NCBI GenBank assembly: GCA_028532985.1
Contig: JANCIK010000008.1
Location: forward strand, 2,604,001-2,668,000
Source: Stropharia rugosoannulata
Lineage: Eukaryota; Basidiomycota; Agaricomycetes; Agaricales; Strophariaceae
Length of the DNA: 64,000 nucleotides
Direction: 5' to 3'
The notes under the pieces were generated by a model. The model was given only the letters and a program-made list of their open reading frames with translations. It searched no databases and was not told the origin of the DNA. Each line of letters starts with the position of its first letter. Position 1 is the first letter of the stretch. The translations under genes and the position numbers were made by a program. Positions 1 through 10,754 of the stretch are shown in pieces.

Positions 1-1799
1 TGCTGCTATGGCCACTACAGTCACACTGACTCACTATTTCCCGCGACGCCCGCAGCATGCGGGAAACATCTGTCTGGGTATTCGAGAGGCTATGGGGGCA
101 ATCAACATATGTTAATACCATCGTTGATTTGCTGTTGTTCGAAAGGGATGATGAGAATCGGAAACCAACCTCTAATACACCTAAGCGATTGTTAAACTCT
201 TATTCCACGTCGTGGTAGGCGAGCGTCTCAAAGGAGATGCAGGCGCTCGGGCGCTAAATTCTTACCTTGAATGCATGGATACCGGAACACAAAACTAACC
301 ACGTAGTTGGTTAGATTCTAGTGTGAGTACGTTTACACAGTTAGATACGGTCCACGTACAGCTACTACAACTGTCGGCATTTTAGAAACTTCGCGGTCTT
401 GGTATTGGCTTTAATTCTTCTGAATCAAAGCCGAAGGCTCTTTCCCTGTTATGACAAATATTTACTAACGGCTAAAGCGTTCAAACAAATTATATAGTCT
501 AGAAAACTGCCAGGTTGTAGCTGTTCAAGTCTAATATCCAGATTTCCTGCTAGATACTGCTAGACAATCATTGAGGTTGCTCGCAACAACTACCAAGGGT
601 ATACGTATGCACCAATTGGGTGTGGTCGAAATCCTGATAATCACGAAGCCCATATAAATTTACATAACTGCATACCAGGTCCAAACCAGGTCCCACGGAA
701 ATGAATTTTGGAACGATTCCCAACGGATATATCAGAAACGAACACACAGAAATTCCAATCCTGACGAATCCAAGGTAACAGATGGCCCGATAAACTGATG
801 ATCGCGCGTTCGATATGTATCCTTAGCGCCGCCGCATGCCTAAGATAAACATGGGATTGTATTCATCGAAATAGCACACGACTTTGATTGGCTGATTGAA
901 CTAATGATACGAGTATGTTTAGCCCTATGTAAAGCTTCGTTGGCAGACTTTGAAAATAGTGATCTGGGATATTTCTGTGCGCCGGTGGATTCCCGTCTTT
1001 GGGGATTCCTGCGGAGCATGTGCATAAGTGCATTGCCCGCAGTGAAGCTTCCGGACCCGTGTTGGGAATATCTTCCCAGACTCACACGACACTTCAAGGT
1101 CCCAAAAGGCTAATCAGCGGCCACGGTCTGGTCATTGGCACATACTCTGGGGGAGCCGTTCGTATATGAATTCTTTACCCCCAATGAGCCGGTGACTCGG
1201 AGAAGCACCGGTGCGGGCGGGAATGTCCCGAAGATCCAGAAGCAGGCGCGAAAAAATCCCCATCTCGACAAACTGTGCAGAGCTCACTTCATGTGGGAAG
1301 ATTAAAGAGGGCGCTCAACCCCACAATGGCAAAGCGCACAATTAGCGGGGCTTTGGGACACAATAGGATAACTGAATGAATAGGAATGACACGCTGTGGC
1401 TTTATCTGACTCTATTGATGCCGCAGCGCTCCGGAATGACTGTGCAGAGCTCAGAGAAAAATGCAGAGCAGGCCACAAGGGAGGAGAGGGCAGAAGAAGT
1501 GTTGGGAAAACATGACGGGCATTGGCAGGCGAAGAAGGGGAGAAATGGACTACTTGGCCGCTTCAGATAGAAATGAATAACCCAACGGGGATAGATTCTG
1601 TTCAGATTTATTTATCGATTCAGGAAAAAGCAAGAAGGTTCCTGGGTTGCACGTGCCGTGACCGCTGTTTGTTGATGCCTTCGTTTGTGCCGTAAGAGTA
1701 CAACAAGCCCAATTGCTTCCAAACCACCACGACTACTCCATCTCCCGTATAAATTCTTTCCCTCTTTTCTGAATGGCCATCCTTTTCTCCCACCACAAT
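1..1799. other. Intergenic, no supported gene
   Basis: Only short open frames occur here, on both strands and overlapping one another, and none shows a recognisable domain or a convincing exon chain. A small hairpin lies at 49-63, with arms CCCGCA/TGCGGG. The last 60 bases look like a promoter and leader for the next gene. Confidence 0.5.
1748..1754 (+). promoter_or_regulatory. TATA-like box before the 1800 gene
   Basis: The sequence TATAAAT lies about 46 bases before the ATG at 1800 and is followed by a pyrimidine-rich stretch, a usual setting for fungal transcription starts. No transcript evidence is available, so this is a suggestion only. Confidence 0.3.
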
Positions 1800-2525
1800 A
1801 TGTCCCTCAATCAACACAAGCGCATGCGGCGCACCGCCACTGCCGTCATGGCCGGCGCCTTCGACCCGAGGCCGCCTAGGGACGTCCTGACGAGCCTGCT
1901 GAACGGTGTAGGGCCCTACAAGGAGGTTGAAAGGGACGAGGAGGCGAGGCAGAAGAGGAAGCAGGAGAAAAAGGAGCAGAGACGGGAGGAGAAAAGGAAG
2001 CTGAAGGCAGCCGCGCGAGCGCGCAGGGGGCAGGAAGTCGACGGTGTTCTGGCAGATGGCAAGGTGGCGGGCCCCAGTAGCCTCCCTCACACAGCTCTCC
2101 CTGCGAGCAGCAGCACATCGACAGCCGCTAAACGCCCAACAATCCTTATCCCATCCTCCTTCCAAAGGTCGGTGTCCGTCACACCATCCCCGGTGTCCAC
2201 TCCGCACCGACACGCCTCGTCCCCGGCCTCGACACCCGGGCCCTCGATCTCATCAAGTACATCCCATGCATCCTCCAAAAGGCCTCGCACGCCAGGTGAT
2301 GACGAGCTATTGGCACCCCCATCGGAGCGCCCCACTATATCCGCGCCACCACCGCGTAAGAAACGTGCAGCTGCAAAGAAGGGCTGGAAGGGATGGGTAG
2401 AGGGGTCGCCGCCTCCTTCAGAGAAGCTTATCAACCTAGACGCCGTCCCCGTCTTGCAGGAGAGGCGGCTGCGTAGCGGTAAAAACTTTGACGGGGTCGG
2501 CGTCGGTACAAACGGGTGGGTGTAG
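1800..2525 (+). CDS. Basic, disordered hypothetical protein
   Basis: I do not recognise a functional domain. The frame encodes about 241 residues from the ATG at 1800. An in-frame ATG at 1773 exists but lies close to the TATA-like box, so the later one is preferred. Residues about 40-75 are a highly charged Lys/Arg/Glu helix, likely a coiled coil or nuclear-localisation region. The middle is Ser/Pro/Thr-rich and probably disordered, with KRPR- and KKR-type basic patches. The C-terminus carries a compact motif, RRLRSGKNFDGVGVG, that looks like the most constrained part. The composition suggests a nuclear protein; this is inference. No intron is needed. Confidence 0.6.
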   Translation: MSLNQHKRMRRTATAVMAGAFDPRPPRDVLTSLLNGVGPYKEVERDEEARQKRKQEKKEQRREEKRKLKAAARARRGQEVDGVLADGKVAGPSSLPHTALPASSSTSTAAKRPTILIPSSFQRSVSVTPSPVSTPHRHASSPASTPGPSISSSTSHASSKRPRTPGDDELLAPPSERPTISAPPPRKKRAAAKKGWKGWVEGSPPPSEKLINLDAVPVLQERRLRSGKNFDGVGVGTNGWV

Positions 2526-3609
2526 AAGTGGGTGGTATATCACACCATCCAACGGTTCGTTTTTGCTGATACTCTGGGAAAGAGCTCCACAGATGTCCTA
2601 GAGGCTATCCGCCCGACATTTCCCAACATTTCTGCAAGTTGGCGTCCTCGACGTCGTGCACAATGGCACGGAACATATTTGCGAATACCTACTCGAGCAT
2701 TATCGCCCCTCAGTCTTTTGCGATCTAATTCAAATTGGCCACTATATCCACTACTATCGCTTTCCTCATCGTCTTCGTGTATCTTTGTTTCTGTCTTTTA
2801 GTACTTAGTGTGTATTTCTTTGTCGACATCCGCAGCATTTCTATGACTATCTTGATTTGTCGGTTCCATCGTAAAACTGGTTAATAATTGACTCGTATCT
2901 CAAATACAACCTTGTTTCTCACTTGGCCTGTTTGCCCATTGAAAATTCCTCTGCCTTGATTCTTTTTGAAAGACGAACGATGTTTTCAAGTAGTCCTACT
3001 GTACCCTTGTTTGTGGAAGTCCTGTGTGTCTTGACTCATCTATACCCATAGTATACTTTCCATGTCTTTTAATAATAACTTTGTTCCACCATTAGCATGA
3101 CGTCCATTTCAATGCCCCACTGTCCCTAGTGTCAATGGGGATGTAGAGATAAGCTAGGTGACACTACCTCGGAGTCGGGCAATATTCGGTGAGGAACTAA
3201 TAATGGCGCGTGTTTACGTAATATGTATTTAAAATTGGCGACCAGCGAACGCACAACAAGCGCACACAAAGAAATGCACTCACGTCCGAATGCTACGCGT
3301 CTCGTCTAGAACACGCCCACCACCTCCAACACCCTGCCACTGCTTCATTTCATATTCCTCATACAGTGCTGCATATCTCTTGATGCTGGTTTAAATACAT
3401 ACCCGCACGTACCCGAGTCTTTGGTTCAATATCAAGTTCCCCGCGTTTCACCGGATCTATCGCCCAGCCTGACCGATTGGTCTCCACAGTCTACACACAG
3501 GCTGCATTTACGGAGGAGTATCTTACGACAATACATCTGGCCTCAGTTGTCCAATTACCTCTGAATTTGTTGACTTGCTCGCGCTTTCAAGCTTATCTTG
3601 TCTACCGAA
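2526..3609. other. Intergenic between two plus-strand genes
   Basis: This is AT-rich sequence after the 1800 gene, presumably its 3' UTR and the Mtg1 promoter. Small frames on both strands show no family resemblance, and no repeat or RNA gene was seen. Confidence 0.45.
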
Positions 3610-5463
3610 ATGGGGTTGCCACACCTCCCCGCGCTTCCTGCTCCAGCGTCATGGTTCCCCGGACACATGATGAAATTCACGCGGCAATTGCCAGCCTTGC
3701 TCAAAAGAACGAATGTCGTTCTCGAAATTCGAGATGCGCGTCTTCCGTTGACGAGCATAAACAGGACTTTAGAAGGTGCGTGCTCCACGATTTGCGCTCC
3801 TTTCAGATGGCACCACCGTGCTGGAGGATGTCAGCGTGATGGTATCTCTACTTTGCACTGCTTGGATACTATCTCAGCCAGGGATGTACAATGGAGAGAT
3901 TTTTCCCGGTCATCTATCACCAATAGAACTTTTAACAAGGCTTCATAGCGCAGGCTTTCATCTCTTTGGTCGGCTATCACTAACTCTCTATAGGTGCCAT
4001 GAAGAAGTGGAGGTTGGAACGTGGATGGGATCCGAACAATCCGGCGCGACGTTTTTTCGCAGTGGAAGCTTGCGAGCACATCGTCGTGCTGAACAAGCGC
4101 GACCTTGTCCCCGAGTGGGGATTGGAGGTAAGCATCTACTGCCTTGAGGTTGTGCTCTTAATGATAATTTATGCTTTAAACTCTATAGCCTTTTCGCAAA
4201 GCTATGGAACTCAAGTTTCCCCATCAGCGATTGCATTTTGCATCGTGCCAAAAACAGAAAGATATACGCGTCCTGAGCGATATGCTTGTAAGTATGTCAT
4301 GCATTTAACTGGCTGAAGAGGTCCTATGACTTACGGACTATGCTTCGACGCCATCTGTGAACAGAAACAGCCAAAAACTTTCCGCATGCAATGGAACTTA
4401 ATGTTCTTGTGTTGGGAATGCCTAACGTTGGAAAGTCAACTTTGCTTAATGCCCTCCGAAATATGGGTATTAAGGGGAGTGAGTATCTCATTATCTCTCC
4501 TCGGTGTTCCCATTAGTTAATTCATTTTTTCCCTGACAGAAACACCGAAAGCATTCCAAACTTCTGCGAATCCGGGAATGACACAGGCCCTCTCTACAAG
4601 GTTAAAACTGTCCCTAGACCCCCTGGTCTATGCTTATGACTCCCCCGGCATTATGCTTCCCTTCCTCGGTCGTGGGGAAGAGGGGGCCGAAAGAGGAGTC
4701 AAACTTGCTCTCATAGGTACGTAAGACCCTATCATCTGCTGCACGGGCAAAGGGATACTAATATGAAAGCTTCATCTAATCCAAAAGCGGGCATTAAAGA
4801 AGGCCTCTACGACATGAGAGCACTGGCGGACTATCTACTGTATCGCCTCAACTTGCTTAATCCTGCATGTAAGTTGTCTTCGCATCTGGCCCGCGACCAA
4901 GCGACACGGTGATGGACCTTCGTTACCTTCGTTGACGTTTGTCCGCTCTCCCGTCGTGTCGTGCGCCGCTGTCCGTATGCCCTCATCTCAATCATCACTG
5001 ATGTCTGATCGTACCCACCGCAGGTCCGGCGTATCTGCCTTTGCTCCCACCGGATGCATCTCCGACGAATGATCTGGAAAAGTTCTTGACGTTACTAGCT
5101 CAGCGGATGGCTATGGTGAGACGTGGGGGCGCATTGGACCTAGACCGTGCTGCGGTTTATTTCGTGCGTTGGTGGCGCGGTGAGGTCGGCTCCATGGAGA
5201 CTGATCACGCGATCCCGACGACGGAGACGCAAGCATGGGGTTTCGATTTCCAGTGGGATCTGCAGCCACAGGAGATGGGCGCGGGGAGGGAGGAGTATTC
5301 GCAGATCGTCCAAGCGAAGATGGAACAATGCATTGACGATTATGTCGCGGGCACAGAGCGCGACGATGCGGGCGAAAATAACCTCAGTGAAACGCAGATT
5401 AAGAAACGAACGATACAGGAGATTAAGGAAAAAAGGAGATTGAAGCATTTGAGTAAGCGGTGA
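3610..5463 (+). CDS. MTG1: Mitochondrial ribosome-associated GTPase Mtg1 (YlqF/RbgA family)
   Basis: This is a circularly permuted GTPase that assists assembly of the mitochondrial large ribosomal subunit. At least six short introns interrupt it. The order of motifs is diagnostic: WFPGHM near the start, then LEIRDARLP, the G4 motif NKRD (about 4092-4103), then the G1 P-loop GMPNVGKST (about 4420-4446), the G2-region NPGMTQ and the G3 motif DSPGIM. G4 before G1 is the YlqF/RbgA hallmark. The last exon (about 5024-5463) is a helical tail ending in a Lys/Arg-rich stretch. The ATG at 3610 gives MGLPHLPALPAP directly before WFPGHM, so any mitochondrial targeting signal is very short or lies on an unseen upstream exon. 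The intron at about 3775-3994 is long for this gene. Confidence 0.9.
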
Positions 5464-6073
5464 GCCCGGTGCTTTTTGGGAGGGGAGCGCTCAGTAGTTA
5501 TTTTATTTGACGGGCTTGCTAATTTTTTGAGTATGTATAAGCTAGTAATTGAGGTTGTATCATCGTTTGCCTGTTCTATAGCCGTGGCAGAACAGCATAA
5601 TCATTTCTATATATGAAGTATTAACTCGGACGAGGTGAGGAACTATAAAACGCGGGATAGAGTCTGAAAGACACATAACCGTTCTAGTCTGCTCGACTGT
5701 TCATACTATAACTCTGAGTGAAGGAGTCTATCAAATGCTAACCCAAAAAATATTTGTGTCCATTATTACCTGTCGTGGACGCAGGTAGTTCCATACAACG
5801 GAATGAATCGGTGAACGTGAGCTGTTGCAAACATGATGACACATACATGCATTTAAAAGAGAAGGGTATCTCCCAGGACTCTATTGGAGATCATTTTGGA
5901 AGAACAAACAGTTTGCGTGGTGAACAAGGACCATGGGGATATACGTTAATTATATATGACCATACCAGAACCACTATCAGAAGCCCTAAAAGTGTTACAT
6001 GCTACATGAACTAAAATTACATACAAGTAAGTGAGCCTGTGGCCCGGAGTAGAGCAAAAAAAAATGCCACCAT
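5464..6073. other. Convergent 3' intergenic region
   Basis: This stretch lies between the ends of MTG1 (plus) and RPB11 (minus). It is AT-rich and probably holds both 3' UTRs. Nothing else was recognised. Confidence 0.45.
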
Positions 6074-6650
6074 CTAGAAGTCCAGGTAATCGCGACCCCT
6101 TCCCCATGTTCCCGTGCCGGTACCCCCAGCGGTGCCGTATGGATCCTCCCCGGCGGCGGCGGTCACTCCTCCAGCCGGCCCTTCGATGTCCTTGTACGAG
6201 AACTCACGCTTGAACTTGGTTTCTAGACTGGACATAGTTGCGATCAACCTCGTACACGCCTGCTCGAGGACGTCCTGCGGGCTGATCGTGCCATCTGTCT
6301 GGATCTTGATGATGAAGTAGGGGTGCAGGGGGTGCGGGACCTTGTACCCTGCGAACAGAATCTGGGGCATAGCCAATAGTTGGCTGCGCGACGCGGGAAG
6401 GGCATTAATGAACAGCAGTTAGGAGCAGGCACGAGTACGCACGCCCGGAGCATGTTCCCTAGGGTGTGGTCTTGCTTGACTATCTTTATGGTGGCAGCGT
6501 TGGGGATCTTGGTGTCCTCAATTACCTCGACACTGACGAAGTCCAAAAGGACTGGTTTGAACTTGGTTCGGCAACGTAGATAGAAAACAGGACGTACGGC
6601 TTCTCGCCGTCTTCTAGGACATAACTCTCATGACGGGCAGGGGCATTCAT
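6074..6650 (-). CDS. RPB11: RNA polymerase II subunit Rpb11
   Basis: This is the small alpha-like subunit that pairs with Rpb3 to form the assembly platform of RNA polymerase II. Three exons fit exactly: 6598-6650, 6443-6532 and 6074-6383, with introns of 65 and 59 bases, giving 150 residues. It starts MNAPARHESYVLEDGEKP, matching the family N-terminus. It continues with KIPNAATIKI and the alpha-motif DHTLGNMLRAQLL (split by intron 2), then FAGYKVPHPL. The C-terminal tail is Gly/Thr-rich and longer than in yeast or human. It is divergent from the uL15 gene. Confidence 0.95.
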
Positions 6651-7293
6651 AGTAGGAAAATCTCAGATGGGTGTATGTTCTGTGCGGAGGAGTAAATACA
6701 CGAGGGAAACATAGCCGACCACGCGGATTCACATATAAACTAAAGCCTTCACTAACGAGAACTCGACGGGGCGTGGAGGAGAATTAACTGCAAAAGAATG
6801 GTGGTTAGCGGAGAGTTTATATTTTCAAAGAATAGGTGCAGAATCAGCAAGAAGTTGCGATCATAATGTATGATTCACCGACAATAAATATAGTACCATC
6901 ACGTTAATAAAGAGGCAGAAGATACTCACAAGACTAAGGGAGACTAGAGGGCGGGTGGTATATAGCGTAGTTGAAGGTCAACGCAACAAATTTCAACGTT
7001 GCGAGCTGTTGTTTGTCTATGTTTGTCCTGTGGCGGTGAAATTGTGCCAGACCATCTCAAGGCGTCGCTGCAAGGCACCCCAAACCGACCACCTTCCTCA
7101 AGGTCAGTATCTATGCCGAATCTCTGTCCCAACGTATCGCCATCGCATCCTACGGGTCCCTAGCTGCGTTTTGCAAGTGGTTTGGCGGAAAATGCTGGAT
7201 TTCTGCGATGGATGGGTTCTCTGATGGGCGGATGGCGGTATTGGGCTTGTGTAATTGACGGACGACTGACCGCGTCATTCACCCCGCAGAAAC
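6651..7293. other. Divergent promoter region RPB11/RPL28
   Basis: About 640 bases separate the start codons of two divergent housekeeping genes, so this interval should hold both promoters. No element was clear enough to name. Confidence 0.45.
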
Positions 7294-7920
7294 ATGCCTT
7301 CCCGGTTCTCGAAGACCCGCAAACACCGCGGCCACGTATCGGCCGGTCATGGACGTGTAGGAAAGCACAGGAAGCATCCCGGAGGTCGTGGTCTTGCTGG
7401 TGGTCAGCACCACCACCGGTGCGTCTCTTGCGCATACGCCGCCCTGCGCGCGGCGCTTCGAGCTCTACTGACTGTTGAATGCGCTGTTTAGTACCAACTT
7501 CGATAAGTACCATCCTGGTTACTTCGGAAAGGTTGGTATGCGCCACTTCCACTTGACTCGCAACCAGCACTGGCGACCCATCATCAACGTCGACAAGCTC
7601 TGGAGTCTTGTCCCTGAGGAGCAGAAGAAGGGCCTTACCGCCAGCTCAGATGTTGTCCCTGTTATCGACACCCTCAGGTTTGGATACGGAAAGGTGCTGG
7701 GCAATGGACAGTGCGTCATTTTCATTCTCACTTGAGGAATGTTGTAATAATCTCCCACTTCCGAAGGCTACCAAAACTGCCTTTCATCGTGAAGGCCCGC
7801 TTCGTTTCGGCGAAGGCTGAGTGCGTATCTCTTGTAGCTGCCTTATTATAGCCACTCATTCTTTAATTCATCAGGGCTAAGATCAAGGAGGCCGGAGGCG
7901 TCGTGTCATTGATCGCCTAG
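7294..7920 (+). CDS. RPL28: 60S ribosomal protein uL15 (yeast L28, human L27a)
   Basis: This is a structural protein of the large cytoplasmic ribosomal subunit. Four exons join in frame: 7294-7418, 7492-7710, 7767-7820 and 7875-7920. The start [16 protein letters not shown] and the glycine/histidine-rich [16 protein letters not shown] are hallmarks of the family. They are followed by [15 protein letters not shown], then LDKLW-type and GYGKVLG segments and the C-terminal GGVVSLIA. Length (147 aa) is normal. All donors are GTGCGT, a common strong signal in this genome. Confidence 0.95.
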
Positions 7921-8811
7921 ATTCCTTTTGCGCCTGTTATATATCTCTTTCACGCATTGCTATGACACATAAAACATAAGCCTTCCTTCCTCTGCGCTTC
8001 TGTCAAGTCGTGTATGTGGTATTTGGAACGTTGGCATCAGCCATCATCCACAGCAGCTTGCTGTATGTTGCGCGGATATCTAGGTGCTGTAAATCGTGAT
8101 CATTGTAACAACACAGTGGCATCTTTGGATCTTGTTCTACAGATTGGAACTTCACAGAACACATCAAACTGCGCGAATTTTTGCTTCCTCCCGTCATGTT
8201 CATACATTTGACTTGCATAGACTTCGATGAATGCCATGAATCCGATCATAATCCCATTTGCTTCCCGCCTTCCCGGATTCCAATGTCCTTGGATAGAATT
8301 AGCTCCGTGAGATTGATATCTTGCATGAATCCTATCAGTCTATTGTTTGCGGGTACTTTTCCCCTCGATGTCAGACTATCCTCAGCCTAGGTCGCTTGAC
8401 TGTTCGGCACTTCGGATACACTTCTATTCTGTACTCCCCGATGATATGTACTCATGGGCGCTTGTCACACCAACTGGTCACGAGTATTCATATTGGCGTC
8501 TGCCTGATAGGTCGAGAGTGCTGAATGTCAACGTGCTGATCCCAGGGATGACAACTCTCGTAACTTTACTCTGGCCCTGTTATGCTATCCCTCGTTCGTT
8601 GCTTGTCGAGTATGATCAAGGAAGGGTGCTATATAGAGGGTGGAACAGCCCTTAAGTGTGTATGTATGAGTATGTTAAATATTAAAATCTGTCTGTATGT
8701 GGCCGTTGCGGACATTCGGCACCAACATAAGGAAAATGGATCCGAGGAATGCGTGGCTGCTAGCCGAGTACTATCTATTGGAATAACTCGGTCTTTTGTA
8801 GCTGGTAAAAT
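7921..8811. other. Intergenic, no supported gene
   Basis: This is 3' sequence of the uL15 gene followed by unassigned DNA. Frames of up to 113 residues on the plus strand show no domain and overlap the decayed P450 at their right end. Confidence 0.4.
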
Positions 8812-10388
8812 TCTAGTGAGGTCCTTCTCGCATACATCCCATTTAATCCCGACGGGCTATGGCTGCACAACGACGCACAGACCGAGGAATAAAATCAGCG
8901 GGTTACTTCAACGGTGCATTTGAGAACTTTTTTCAATAGATGTTTTAGCCGTGGAAATACAGGCATCTGGAAGAAACACTTACATCTCCCTCAAAGACTG
9001 CATCACTAGTGTCATACTGGAATGGAAGTCCTGTCTTCTGATCAATCACATCAGACTTGAAGATGCCAAAGGTCCACAACAACGATGCGATTGCAATCCA
9101 CATGGCTCGCTTTGCTAAGGGGCAGCCCGGCCACACTAAACATCTGAATCGGTGCAACGTTTCGTGATGAGATTTGTTCTAAAGGGTTACCGCAGCGCCC
9201 AAACCCGAAAGTGCTTGTCTCTTACTCCGGCAGCAGTCGTTCTTGGTTGTCTAGGAAGCGGTCGGGGTTAAAGCGATCAGCGTTATATGTGTTGACTGGT
9301 CGTGCTCAATAGACCTAGGAAACAGTCAAAAAGTCAAAACCAAACGAAAGCGCTAACCACTGCCAGGATGGGCAAAATACAATTGTCCCAGTTGGTATGT
9401 ATACTACTGTTCGTTATGTTACTCGATCTCGTCCTCTTCTGATAAACGCGTAACACCCAATCTCAGAGCTGGCCTCCAACATAAAGACTCTGAGGAGAAT
9501 AAATAGCATAAATAACGCCCCTCTACGACCGATGAACGAAGTCTTATCTCTAATTATCGCCTCTATGTAGGGCAAGTCTAGGCGGGCAACGAAGGTTGGC
9601 AAACGTTCCTGTCCAAAAACTTCGTCGAGCTCCTTTTACGCCTTTAACGCAAAATCAGGATAGCCAATACAGGCAAGTACAAATGTTGTCAAACCTGTGC
9701 CTGTATGTTCTCCGAATGTGGTTATTGATTGTGATTATCATAGGTGAGAATTGTTCAACGCACTGTTTCAAAAGCAGCCTGTCCGTTGGCTATTATATAT
9801 ACCACGCGTCAGAGAGTATATAGTACATAGAGTATAAAATATCTCGGTTACCTGTGCAAGGAAGCTTATAAAGGGACTGGGCTAAACCTTCTGCGTACCC
9901 TTTTTCGCAAATGCCGCAGCTCATCTGTTAAATTGTATAAGGCACGTTCCTCCTATTAGAAAATAAACGGCGCCTCCATTCCATATTCTTGTCTGCAGAA
10001 GGTCTTGTGTAATAGTCTTGAATAAATGCACTCTCCGGTGTCATCAATTTCTTCACTCGGTCTATTCACTCGTATCCTTCACGGCATGGGCCGGAATCCA
10101 GTCCAAAAATAGAAATATGTAGATGATATTGCCTGATAAAGTAAAAGCCGTACTCAGCTCGCTAATCAACTGCTCCGAAGGTGACTTTAGACAGTCGCAA
10201 TGCATAAAGAGGTTATACTTCGAAATTGCGGTACAAATAGCATACCTAAATACTCTCACCGATTTATGCAAAGAAGTCAGTCTTTAGATTAACCAGCAGG
10301 ACTGTTACTATCAATGATGAAAGTTCTCGGTTTGGTCATGAAAAGCAAAGTACGCCTCGGTGGGATCGATATGTTTCTTCTGAAATTG
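8812..10388 (-). pseudogene. Decayed cytochrome P450
   Basis: This is a degenerate copy of the intact P450 just upstream on the same strand (10755-13016). Recognisable pieces in order are: a segment like the neighbour's DPMGSYWPFHDQNE (about 10360), FLDWIPA (about 10090), LPYIEAIIR with the ExxR of the K helix (about 9550), ESLCWRPALR, and the heme region GFGRC.VWPG (about 9110-9210). The heme-ligand Cys codon now reads Trp. Stop codons interrupt the stretch after DEDEIE-like sequence and the C-terminal segment, which is also frameshifted compared with the neighbour. The N-terminal membrane anchor and first third are missing. It probably makes no working enzyme. Confidence 0.8.
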
Positions 10389-10754
10389 AAAGGTGTAGCA
10401 AGGAGCTGATCTGTTACAGTAAGCTTCAAGTCAACCGCTAGTCAACCGCCACAATCAATATACTGAAAAGACTCCAGGACAGACTGGAAGTTCTGAAGAT
10501 GTTATATCGAGCTATCGGAGCGGACAAGGTTTTGGGACGGAAAGGACTCTCGTAGAAGGGAGTCAGAATGTGGAGCAAGCGCCCAATTTGCGAACGAAGT
10601 TGAGTTCTGGTAGAGCCGACACCCGGATTGCTGAGATATTTGGCAAGCTTTCAGTCAGAATCTACAGGCAGGCATCTAATAGCTAACAGATATTCCCCTT
10701 GGATTGCTCTTGGAAATTTCGAATGTTCAAACCAGGATATGTAACGACGTCAGC
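10389..10754. other. Spacer between the P450 copies
   Basis: This is where the pseudogene's N-terminal exons would be expected, but translation of the minus strand shows no PPGP anchor or other P450 segment. The duplicate is therefore 5'-truncated, or this part has diverged beyond recognition. Confidence 0.4.

Noticed and set aside
49..63. Hairpin with 6-base arms
   Set aside because: Too short for a terminator or transposon end, and without partner sequences nearby.
10389..10754. N-terminal exons of the decayed P450
   Set aside because: No anchor, PPGP or B/C-helix segment could be found in any minus-strand frame.
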